DNA of 64,000 nt from Pararoseomonas sp. SCSIO 73927 (GTDB lineage Bacteria; Pseudomonadota; Alphaproteobacteria; Acetobacterales; Acetobacteraceae): positions 3,504,001 through 3,568,000 of the forward strand of contig NZ_CP146232.1 of NCBI RefSeq assembly GCF_037040815.1, given 5' to 3'. Position numbers and translations under genes: made by a program. Under the pieces are notes generated by a model, which was not told where the DNA came from, searched no databases, and worked only from the letters and a program-made list of their open reading frames with translations. The first letter of the stretch is position 1. The number at the start of each line of letters is the position of its first letter. Positions 53,985 to 61,155 of the stretch are shown one piece after another.

Positions 53985-56034
53985 GGCTCGTCACCGCCCC
54001 GGGGCCGGTGAGGGTGGCGGCCTGCGCGGCCATGGTGAAGCGGATCCGGCTGACGCCCTGCTCCCGCATCGCGTCCAGCTCCGTCACCCGCAGCGGCACG
54101 GGCGGCGCCAGGGTGGGGGAGGACGGCACGGGCTGCGGCACGGCCGGCCGCGGCGCGATCGCGGGCGTTGTCATCGGGCGCCCCGGCACGGCGGGCGGCG
54201 CCGCGGGGCGCGCGGCGGGCGCGGCCGCGGTGGCGGGGCGCGGTCCCCCGCGCCCGGGCTGCAACGGGATGCTGACGGCCTGCACGATGCCCGGGTCCTG
54301 CGGGTTCTCCGGCACCAGCCCCAGCACCGGCGCGATGCGGGAGATCACGGTGCCCGCCGCCGGCGCCGCCACCCAGCCCGCCGTCGCGTAGCCGTGAGAC
54401 CGCGCGTTCGGGTTCGGCTCGTCCACCATCACGTAGATGGCGTAGCGCGGGGCCTGCATGGGGAAGGCGCCGACGAAGGCCGCGATGCGCTTGTTCGGCA
54501 GGTAGCCGCCACGCGGCCCGGTCTTCTGCGCCGTGCCGGTCTTGCCGCCCACGAAGTAGCCCGCCACCTCCGCGCCCTTGGCGGAGCCGTCCGTCACCAC
54601 CAGCCGCATCAGCCGGCGCATCGTCTCCGAGTTGCGCTCGCTGATCACGCGCGTCCCCTCCCGCTGCGTGCCCGGCGGCTGCGCCAGCAGGGTGGGGGAG
54701 CGCAGGATGCCGCCATTGGCGAGGGCGGAGACGCCGGTCACCACCTGCAGCGGCGTCACGGCGATGCCGTGGCCGTAGGAGATGGTCAGCATGTTGATCT
54801 CGCGCCAGCCATTGGCCGGCGGCACCATCGGCACCGCCGTCTCCGTCAGCTCGATCTGCGGGCGGGAGAGCATGCCCATCCGCCCCAGGAACTCGCGCTG
54901 CCGCTGCGGCCCGAAGCCCTGCGCCATGTGCGCGGCGCCAAGGTTGGAGGAGTAGGCCAGCATCTCCGGGAAGGTGATGACGCGGTTCTTGCCCTTGTAG
55001 TCCGTGATGGTGAACCGCCCGAAGCGGATCGGCTGCGCCGCGTTGAAGGTGCTGGAGTAGACGTTGGAGGTGCCGTACTCCAGCGCGGCCGCGGCGGTGA
55101 ACAGCTTGAAGGTGGAGCCCGGCTCGTAGGTGCCGACCGTCACGCGGTTGAAGCGCTGCTCGGGCGAGGCCTCGCCGATGCCGCCCGCGTCGTAGTCCGG
55201 CAGGGACACCATCGCCAGCACTTCGCCCGTGTGGATATCCAGCACCACGCCGGCGCCGCCGATGCCGGAGAAGTCCTCGATCGCCTTCGCCACGCCGTCG
55301 CGCAGCGCCAGCTGCACGCGGATGTCGATGGCGGTCCGCAGCGGGTCGTGCGGGCGGGCCCGCAGTCGCTCGTCGTGGTAGCGTTCCATGCCGGAGAGGC
55401 CCGCGCCGTCCACGTCCACGTTGCCCAGCACGTGCACCGCCGCCCGCCCCTGCGGGTAGTAGCGGCGCTCGCCCTCCTCGAAGTGCAGCCCGGCGATGCC
55501 GAGGTCGTTCACCGCCTGCTTCTCGCGCGGCGTGAGCGCGCGGGCGAGGTAGGAGAACTGCCGCTCCCCCATCAGGCGCCCGACCAGCCTCTCCCGGTCC
55601 AGCTGCGGCAGCACGCGGGCCAGCCGCGCGGCCACCTCCGCCGGATTCTCGATCTGCCGGGGATTGGCGTAGAGCGCCGTGACGGGCAGCGAGACCGCGA
55701 GGATCTCCCCGTTGCGGTCCGTGATCGGGGCGCGCCCCGTCACCGGCTCCGGCCGGGGGATCGACGCCGTCTCCGTCGGCATGCGCCGCGGCTCGCGCGG
55801 GTCGATCACCGTCGCGACCGTCGCCTTCAGCGCCACGGCGCCGTAGAGCAGGCCGAAGCCCGCGGCGGCGATCACCAGCCGGCCGCGGCTCTTCTCCAGC
55901 ACCGCGCGGCGCGCCAGGTCCGGTTGACCCAGCCGCGCGGCGTTGCGCCCATCCCCCACCCGCTCGGCCCGGACGGGCTCGCGCAGCTGGTAGGCGATGG
56001 CGGCGTTCGGGTCGGGGGCGGCGGGGTCGTTCAC
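53971..56034 (-). CDS. ftsI: Septal transpeptidase FtsI (PBP3)
   Basis: 687 residues, about 100 longer than E. coli FtsI. FtsI cross-links septal peptidoglycan. One membrane span (about 48-68) follows a cytoplasmic start; the pedestal domain includes RAPITDRNGEILAVSLPVTA and VLGNVDVDGAGLSGMERYHD. The transpeptidase motifs are S307 in EPGSTFKLF, the SxN in YSSNLGAAHMAQ, and K498 in VGGKTGTAQ. Residues 590-687 are a Pro/Ala/Arg-rich tail ending in a small folded-looking region. GTG 56034 overlaps the end of ftsL. Confidence 0.94.
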   Translation of the reverse strand: MNDPAAPDPNAAIAYQLREPVRAERVGDGRNAARLGQPDLARRAVLEKSRGRLVIAAAGFGLLYGAVALKATVATVIDPREPRRMPTETASIPRPEPVTGRAPITDRNGEILAVSLPVTALYANPRQIENPAEVAARLARVLPQLDRERLVGRLMGERQFSYLARALTPREKQAVNDLGIAGLHFEEGERRYYPQGRAAVHVLGNVDVDGAGLSGMERYHDERLRARPHDPLRTAIDIRVQLALRDGVAKAIEDFSGIGGAGVVLDIHTGEVLAMVSLPDYDAGGIGEASPEQRFNRVTVGTYEPGSTFKLFTAAAALEYGTSNVYSSTFNAAQPIRFGRFTITDYKGKNRVITFPEMLAYSSNLGAAHMAQGFGPQRQREFLGRMGMLSRPQIELTETAVPMVPPANGWREINMLTISYGHGIAVTPLQVVTGVSALANGGILRSPTLLAQPPGTQREGTRVISERNSETMRRLMRLVVTDGSAKGAEVAGYFVGGKTGTAQKTGPRGGYLPNKRIAAFVGAFPMQAPRYAIYVMVDEPNPNARSHGYATAGWVAAPAAGTVISRIAPVLGLVPENPQDPGIVQAVSIPLQPGRGGPRPATAAAPAARPAAPPAVPGRPMTTPAIAPRPAVPQPVPSSPTLAPPVPLRVTELDAMREQGVSRIRFTMAAQAATLTGPGAVTSHEAR

Positions 56035-57050
56035 CGCACCGCGCCCAGCGTGGCGGCGCTGGCACTGGCAACCGGCACCGGCGGCGCGAGCATCGGCCGG
56101 GCCGCGCCCCCGAGCATGGAGCCCATGGACGAGGCCATGGGCGGCGCCACCGGGGCAGGGGGCGGCGGGGCGCTCGGGCGCATGTGGAGCGCCGTGCGCA
56201 GCAGGGCGGCCGGCTGCGGCGGCGCCGCCAGGTTCATGCCGCGATCCACCTCGCGCTCCGCCACGCGGGGCTCGAGCGGGCGGGCGTCAATCGGGCGGGG
56301 GCGGCGGACGGGCTCGGCCAAACGGGGGGCGGCGTCGCGCGGCGCGACCTCGCGAGGCTCAGGCAGGCGCGCCGAGGCCACCTGCGGCAGGTGCGGCGGC
56401 GCCACCCGCGCCGGGCGCTCCGCCACCGCCCGCTCCACCACTGCCCGTTCCACCGGGGCCCGCTCAACCGGGGCGCGCTCCGCGACGACCACCGGCGCGG
56501 CCGCCCGCTCGGCGGGCGCGGCGCGCACGGGCGCAGGCGGCGGCGGGGGCGCCTCGGGGGGCAGGGGCAGGGCGGCGAGAAGGCTAAGATCCGCCACGGG
56601 CGCCGCCGTCGCCCCCGCGGCTGGGGCCGCCAGGGCCGCTCCGGCCATCGCCACCGCCGCGGCAGCCGCCGCCGGCATCGCCGCGGCCACCGCCACGTCG
56701 CCCGCGGCCCCGCCCCGCTCGCCCGGGGCGGGCGTGAAGAGGCTCGGCGCGCCGGCGAAGGCCACTGCGGCCGGCAGGCGCCGGTCCAGCTCGGCCGGCC
56801 GCACGAACTGCGCGGTCTGCATCACCTCCAGCGGCAGCACCCGCAGGGTGGCGGCGCGCAGGCGCTCCGGCTCGTTCAGCATCGCCCACTCGGCCCGCAG
56901 CACCGCCGTGCGCTCCCGTGCCGCCTCGGTCTGGCGCACCGTCTCGCGCAGCACCTTCTCCAGCTGCGAGACCTCGTGCTTCACCGAGTAGAGGTGCAGC
57001 CCGGCCCCCGCGGCCGCGACGAGCGAGAGGAAAGTGAGCGGTCGAATCAT
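56031..57050 (-). CDS. ftsL: FtsL-like division protein with long Pro/Ala/Arg-rich tail
   Basis: 339 residues between rsmH and ftsI, the fixed position of ftsL. Residues 1-92 are FtsL-like: a membrane span ([20 protein letters not shown]), a leucine-zipper coiled coil ([40 protein letters not shown]) and the LNEPERLRA motif. FtsL normally ends soon after; here about 247 further residues follow, Ala/Val then Pro/Arg-rich, with repeats such as [16 protein letters not shown] near 200-220. The tail should lie in the periplasm. ATG 57050 overlaps the rsmH stop (ATGA). The assignment rests on position, topology and motif. Confidence 0.85.
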   Translation of the reverse strand: MIRPLTFLSLVAAAGAGLHLYSVKHEVSQLEKVLRETVRQTEAARERTAVLRAEWAMLNEPERLRAATLRVLPLEVMQTAQFVRPAELDRRLPAAVAFAGAPSLFTPAPGERGGAAGDVAVAAAMPAAAAAAVAMAGAALAAPAAGATAAPVADLSLLAALPLPPEAPPPPPAPVRAAPAERAAAPVVVAERAPVERAPVERAVVERAVAERPARVAPPHLPQVASARLPEPREVAPRDAAPRLAEPVRRPRPIDARPLEPRVAEREVDRGMNLAAPPQPAALLRTALHMRPSAPPPPAPVAPPMASSMGSMLGGAARPMLAPPVPVASASAATLGAVR

Positions 57051-58024
57051 GCGGCCAGCCTCTCGATGGCGCGGAGCCTTGCGGATCGCGCGCGGGGATT
57101 CGTGTCTGTCTCTGCGGATGATGGCCGCAGGGCGGTGTTGGTGAGCAGGCGGAATCCCGCCGGCTTCTGGGCATGCAGGAGGGATGCCGGGTCGAAGCGG
57201 GACGCGCCAGGGGCGCGGCCCGCCGCGTCGCGCATGAAGCGCTTCACGATCCGGTCCTCCAGCGAATGGAAGGAGACGACGACGAGGCGCCCGCCGGGGG
57301 CCAGCAGCCCCATGGCCGCCTCCAGCCCGCGCTCCACCTCGCCCAGCTCGTCGTTTACGCGCAGCCGCAGCGCCTGGAAGGACCGCGTCGCGCTGTCCAT
57401 GCCCGAGGGGTCGCGCGGCATGACCATGTGGATGGCCTCGGCGAGCTGCAGTGTCGTCTCGAAGGGGGCGTCGCCGCGCGCGGCCACGATCTTGCGGGCG
57501 ATCCGGCGGGAATGGCGCTCCTCGCCCAACTCCCACAGCAGGTCGGCCAGCTCGCGCTCCGGCAGGGTGTTCACCAGGTCCGCCGCGCTGGGGCCGGACC
57601 TCTCCATTCGCATGTCCAGCGGCCCGTCGGCGCGGAGGGAGAAGCCGCGATCGGCCTCGTCGATCTGGTAGGAGGAGACGCCGAGGTCGAGCACCACCCC
57701 GTCCAGCGCCGCCACGCCGCGATCCGCCATCAGGGCGTGCATGTCGCCGAACCGCCCCTCCACCAGGTGCAGCCGGCCGGGGAAGCGGGCGACGAGGGAG
57801 GCGCCGCGGGCGATCGCGTCAGGGTCGCGATCCACGGCGTAGAGGGTGCAGGCGGCGGAGGAGAGGATGGCGGCGCTGTAGCCGCCGCCGCCGAAGGTGC
57901 CGTCCAGCAGGATGGCGCCATCGCGCGGGGCGAGCGCCGCCAGCACCTCGGCCAGCATGACCGGGACATGGCCACCCCCGGTGGGGTCCGGCGCGACGAG
58001 GGAAGGGAGGGGGGCGTCGCTCAC
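57047..58024 (-). CDS. rsmH: 16S rRNA m4C1402 methyltransferase RsmH (MraW)
   Basis: 325 residues. RsmH methylates N4 of C1402 in the 30S P site. Segments: [20 protein letters not shown] (19-38), [15 protein letters not shown] (SAM loop), [32 protein letters not shown] (about 125-144), [35 protein letters not shown] and [23 protein letters not shown] 58024 overlaps the mraZ stop (GTGA). Confidence 0.96.
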   Translation of the reverse strand: MSDAPLPSLVAPDPTGGGHVPVMLAEVLAALAPRDGAILLDGTFGGGGYSAAILSSAACTLYAVDRDPDAIARGASLVARFPGRLHLVEGRFGDMHALMADRGVAALDGVVLDLGVSSYQIDEADRGFSLRADGPLDMRMERSGPSAADLVNTLPERELADLLWELGEERHSRRIARKIVAARGDAPFETTLQLAEAIHMVMPRDPSGMDSATRSFQALRLRVNDELGEVERGLEAAMGLLAPGGRLVVVSFHSLEDRIVKRFMRDAAGRAPGASRFDPASLLHAQKPAGFRLLTNTALRPSSAETDTNPRARSARLRAIERLAA

Positions 58025-58533
58025 GCGCGGCCTCCCCCAGGGAAAGGCATGGGGGAAGGTGCCTGGGGGGCAGGCGCGGCCGCGCCGGGGCGGGCCGGCA
58101 CGGTCAAGGCGCGGTCGCGCGCCCGCTGGCGCGCCAGCTCCACGCGCTTGCGGGCCGCCTCAGGTTCCCAAAGCTGGAAGAAGCGCCCGTTGCCGACGAA
58201 GCTCACCGCCTCCGTCAGCCCGGCATGGGTGATCAGGTCCTCGGGCAGCACCACGCGCCCCTCGCCATCGGGCCGCAGCGGATAGGCATCGGCGAAGAGG
58301 CTGAGCGAGAGGTCGTCGAGGTTCTCGGAGAAGGCGTCCATCCCTTCCAGCCCGCCCGCCATCGCCTCGAAGGCCGGCTGCGGCCAGGCCTCGACGCAGG
58401 GATCGCGGTGGGAAAGACGGAGGATGACGTCCTGCGTGCCCAGGCGCTCCAGGGCGGCGCGGAAAGCGGCGGGAACGGAGACCCGCCCCTTCCGATCCAG
58501 CTTGCCCGTGAAGGTGCCCATGAACTGGGTCAT
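58021..58533 (-). CDS. mraZ: Transcriptional regulator MraZ
   Basis: 170 residues, somewhat longer than E. coli MraZ (152) owing to an Ala/Pro tail. MraZ is an AbrB-like ring-forming DNA-binding protein that controls the division/wall operon. Two MraZ repeats are visible: [20 protein letters not shown] (5-24) and [20 protein letters not shown] (about 88-107), each with the D-x-(K/E)-GR-(V/L)-x-(V/L)-P core. First gene of the cluster. ATG 58533 is used; ATG 58521 in frame is possible. Ribosome site weak. Putative binding boxes lie 140-175 bases upstream. Confidence 0.94.
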   Translation of the reverse strand: MTQFMGTFTGKLDRKGRVSVPAAFRAALERLGTQDVILRLSHRDPCVEAWPQPAFEAMAGGLEGMDAFSENLDDLSLSLFADAYPLRPDGEGRVVLPEDLITHAGLTEAVSFVGNGRFFQLWEPEAARKRVELARQRARDRALTVPARPGAAAPAPQAPSPMPFPGGGRA

Positions 58534-58672
58534 CCGCTGGACGTCCGCCCCCTCGCGGCCGCACTGGGCGACTGGTGTTTTCCCCTATCAGATGGCCGGC
58601 GAGGCCCCCCGACCCCGCCGGCTCACCCGACCATCCCGCCAGCCCCTCGCCCCCCTCAGGTCCGGGCCCTTG

Positions 58673-58707
58673 CGGGATGACTTGGGATAACATGGGCCGT
58701 GATGGGT
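58673..58707 (-). promoter_or_regulatory. MraZ-type operator: four 10-bp-phased boxes over a promoter
   Basis: On the plus strand, CGGGA at 58673 and TGGG at 58683, 58693 and 58703 repeat every 10 bases. E. coli MraZ binds direct TGGG-N repeats spaced this way upstream of its own operon. Within them, on the minus strand, TTGTTG (58713-58708) and TTATCC (58690-58685), 17 bases apart, or TTGACC (58710-58705) with TCCCAA, could be the promoter, so bound MraZ would block it. The leader to mraZ would be about 150 bases. Box orientation relative to mraZ is opposite-strand. Confidence 0.6.
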
Positions 58708-58769
58708 CAACAAGCGCGATTGCGTGCGCACGACAAACTGTTGCTGGTGAGCAACGCAGCCGAAATCCG

Positions 58770-58784
58770 ACCAATTCAATTGGT
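58770..58784. promoter_or_regulatory. AT-rich palindrome between rnpB and mraZ
   Basis: ACCAATT-C-AATTGGT is a perfect 7+1+7 dyad; a second GAATTGG copy lies at 58794-58800 and a TTGCT-AGCAA stem at 58741-58754. It sits in the most AT-rich stretch of the window, 57-71 bases upstream of the mraZ boxes. Likely a regulator or upstream-promoter element; unproven. Confidence 0.4.
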
Positions 58785-58810
58785 TATGCGGATGAATTGG
58801 AAGGTTTGAT

Positions 58811-58833
58811 TAAGAAAAAGAGGCCAGACGGCC
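58811..58833 (-). terminator. Terminator of rnpB
   Basis: Right after the P1 3' strand the minus-strand sequence reads TCTTTTTCTTA (58821-58811). P1 plus this U-rich tract gives an intrinsic-type end for rnpB and keeps its transcript apart from the mraZ operon. Confidence 0.6.
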
Positions 58834-59229
58834 TGTAAGCCGGGTTCTGTCAGCCCCTGGGTTGCCCCGGGAACCGGACGACCATTCCTCTGGAACCCCT
58901 GTTGCCAGGGGCTTCTCGCGGCCAACCCGGATGGCGGGGCGGGAAGCCCCTGGCGGCGAATCCGGGGATTCCCGCCGGCCATCCCTATTCGGCCTTGCTC
59001 CCGGTGGGGTTTGCCGTGCCGCCCCTGTCGCCAGGGGCGCGGTGGGCTCTTACCCCACCGTTTCACCCTTGCCCCGCGGCCTTGCGGCGATGGGGCGGTC
59101 TCTTCTCTGTGGCACTGTCCCTGGGGTCGCCCCCGCCGGCCGTTAGCCGGCACCGTTTTCCCATGGAGCCCGGACTTTCCTCCACCACCCCGAAAAGGGG
59201 TCGGCAGCGGTCGTCCGGCCGTCTGGCCG
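58821..59229 (-). ncRNA. rnpB: RNase P RNA
   Basis: The RNA component of RNase P, which cuts tRNA 5' leaders. On the minus strand the conserved 5' element GGAGGAAAGTCCGGGCTCC (59183-59165) and the 3' element AGAACCCGGCTTA (58848-58836) are exact, and GGTAAGAGCCCACCGC with AAGGGTGAAACGG lies between. The ends define helix P1: GGCCAGACGGCC (59228-59217) pairs fully with GGCCGTCTGGCC (58833-58822), 12 base pairs. About 410 bases, type A. It is transcribed toward mraZ and ends in a T-rich tract. Confidence 0.95.
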
Positions 59230-59271
59230 GCGGGGTATGCGACTCGGGGGCAAGAGGGTCAACCCACCTGG

Positions 59272-60120
59272 TCAGCCTTTCTCGGCCGGCTCCGCCACGA
59301 CCCCATCCGCCTCCGCCAGCGCGGCCACCGCCTCTAGCCGGGCCAGGGTTCCCGCATCGGCCCGCCCGCCCCATTCCTCCTGCCGCCAGTGCCGCTGGAA
59401 GGCCACCAGCGCCACGTCCGGCCTGGCCGGGTCCACGGGGTAGCCGATCCGCCGCAGCAGCTCCGCCGCCCGCACCAAGCCGCCGGGCACGGCGGAGAGG
59501 TCGCCGCCCTCGACGCCTTCCGGCCACAGCCCCACGCCGATCGAGGCCAGCCCCCGCCAGTCGAACAGCTCGCCCGGGTCGCGCTTGCGGTCCGGCGCCA
59601 CGTCGCTGTGCGCCACCACGTTCCGTGCGGGGATGGGATGGCGGGACAGGATCTCCAGGCACAGGTCGGCCAGCGCCGCCATCTGCAGGGCGGGGAAGGG
59701 GCGGTAGCCGCAGGAATGGCCGGGGTTCACCACCTCGATCCCGATGCTGCGGGCGTTCAGCCCCGTGTTCCCCCGCCAGTGGGAGATGCCGGCATGGGCC
59801 GCCCGACGCGCCTCCGGCACCAGCCGGAAGACCCCCCCGTCCTCCTCCACCACGTAGTGGGCGGAGACCTTGGCCGCCGGGTCGCGCAGCCGCTCGATTG
59901 CCGCCGCGCCGCTCTCCATGTCCGTGTAGTGCAGGATCAGCGTATCGATCGGAACGCCGGGCGGGCGGTCCTCCTGGTTCGGGCTCGGCAGCTCCTTGAT
60001 CGCCAGCCCGCCCTCGGTCGGCACCAGCGGCAGCCCGCCGGTCCTGCCCTCGCGCCCGATGGGCTGTCTGCCCGGCCGGTTGCCGGGGAGGGGGCCGCGC
60101 CGGGTGGTCACGGGGGGCAC
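59272..60120 (-). CDS. amiD: AmiD-type N-acetylmuramoyl-L-alanine amidase
   Basis: 282 residues. An Amidase_2 zinc enzyme that cuts the MurNAc-L-Ala bond, in the AmiD/AmpD group used in wall turnover. Zinc ligands: H64 in DTLILHYTDM, the His in VVAHSDVAPDRKRDPG, and a further His in between; the core also has AHYVVEEDGGVFRLVPEARR, HAGISHWRGNTGLNARSIGI and EVVNPGHSCGYRPFP. A C-terminal helical part (about 210-265, LLRRIGYPVDPARPDVALVA) resembles a peptidoglycan-binding domain. GTG 60120 is one base after the upstream stop, giving 40 extra N-terminal residues; GTG 60024 is an alternative. No clear signal peptide, so location uncertain. Confidence 0.85.
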   Translation of the reverse strand: MPPVTTRRGPLPGNRPGRQPIGREGRTGGLPLVPTEGGLAIKELPSPNQEDRPPGVPIDTLILHYTDMESGAAAIERLRDPAAKVSAHYVVEEDGGVFRLVPEARRAAHAGISHWRGNTGLNARSIGIEVVNPGHSCGYRPFPALQMAALADLCLEILSRHPIPARNVVAHSDVAPDRKRDPGELFDWRGLASIGVGLWPEGVEGGDLSAVPGGLVRAAELLRRIGYPVDPARPDVALVAFQRHWRQEEWGGRADAGTLARLEAVAALAEADGVVAEPAEKG

Positions 60121-60121
60121 C

Positions 60122-60907
60122 TCATATCCCGCGCTCCCGCTTGATCCGGTCCCAGGCGGCGTTGATCTCCGCCACCTTCTCCGTCGCCTTGCGGGCGAGG
60201 TCCGCCGGCACCCCGCGCGCGGCCATGCTGTCCGGGTGGTTCTCCCGCATCAGCCGCTTCCAGGTCGCGCGCACCTCCTCGTCCGTGGCACCGCGGGGGA
60301 TGCCCATCACGGCGTAGGGGTCCGGCCCCTCCGGGGCCAGGGCAGGGGAGTTCGGGTTGGGCCGGCCCAGTCGCACCCGTTCCCAGGACGCGGCGTCCAG
60401 CCCGAAGCGGGCATGCACCCCGCCGAGGAAGGCCAGCTCCGCCCGGTTCGCCGCCCCGTCCGCCTCCGCGATGCGGAACAGCGCGCCGAGCACGTCCTCC
60501 AGAACCGGCCGCTCCCCTGCGAAGGCGGATCCCAGCCGATCGGCGTAGGGCTCCGCGCCCTCCGCGCTCTCCCGCGCCCGGTCGAAGAGCTGCGCCACCT
60601 CCCGCATGTTCTCCGGCGGCACGTGGAAGACGCGCTTGAAGGCGTCGATCTCCTCGCGCTTCACCGGCCCGTCCGCCTTGGCGAGCTTTGCCGAGAGCAC
60701 GACGACGGAAACCGCGAAAAGGCTCTCCCGCGAACCCAGCATGGCCGCGACCCGCGCCCCGTCCAGGCCCGGCAGCCCCATGTTGAGGCCGCGCCCCAGC
60801 GTGCCCTCATCCGCCGCATGGCCCAGCGCGCTGCCGAGAACGGCGCCCACCGGGCCGCCCATGGCGAAACCCACCGCGCCGCCGATGATCTTGCCCCAGA
60901 ACCCCAT
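60122..60907 (-). CDS. djlA: TerB/J-domain protein, DjlA-like
   Basis: 261 residues. A Gly-rich, probably membrane-touching start (MGFWGKIIGGAVGFAMGGPV) precedes a TerB-like helical domain (about 60-180: ALSAKLAKADGPVKREEIDA as VVLSAKLAKADGPVKR, FRIAEADGAANRAELAFL), then a C-terminal J domain with MGIPRGATDEEVRATWKRLM and the HPD motif in ENHPDSMAARG that stimulates Hsp70 ATPase. This order matches DjlA, a DnaJ-type cochaperone linked to envelope stress. ATG 60907. It is coupled to the amidase gene, one base apart. Confidence 0.88.
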   Translation of the reverse strand: MGFWGKIIGGAVGFAMGGPVGAVLGSALGHAADEGTLGRGLNMGLPGLDGARVAAMLGSRESLFAVSVVVLSAKLAKADGPVKREEIDAFKRVFHVPPENMREVAQLFDRARESAEGAEPYADRLGSAFAGERPVLEDVLGALFRIAEADGAANRAELAFLGGVHARFGLDAASWERVRLGRPNPNSPALAPEGPDPYAVMGIPRGATDEEVRATWKRLMRENHPDSMAARGVPADLARKATEKVAEINAAWDRIKRERGI

Positions 60908-61155
60908 GGGTCGCCCGAACGCACCTCGTCCACCGAGTCGCCTAAGCCTATGCCCGGAAACCCGCCGGGGCGGAAGCGCGCTTCCTTGCCCCCCGCCCCC
61001 GCGTCAAGCATGGTCCGGCAACAGGGAATCGAGGTCCCGGCAGGGCGGAGGCAGGGTGTCAGGAGCGGCGGGCATGGGCGGGGCGGAACCGGGCACGGCC
61101 TGGCCGGCCCCGGGCAGAGCCCGTCCAGCCTCGGACAGAGCCCGGCCGGCCTAGC

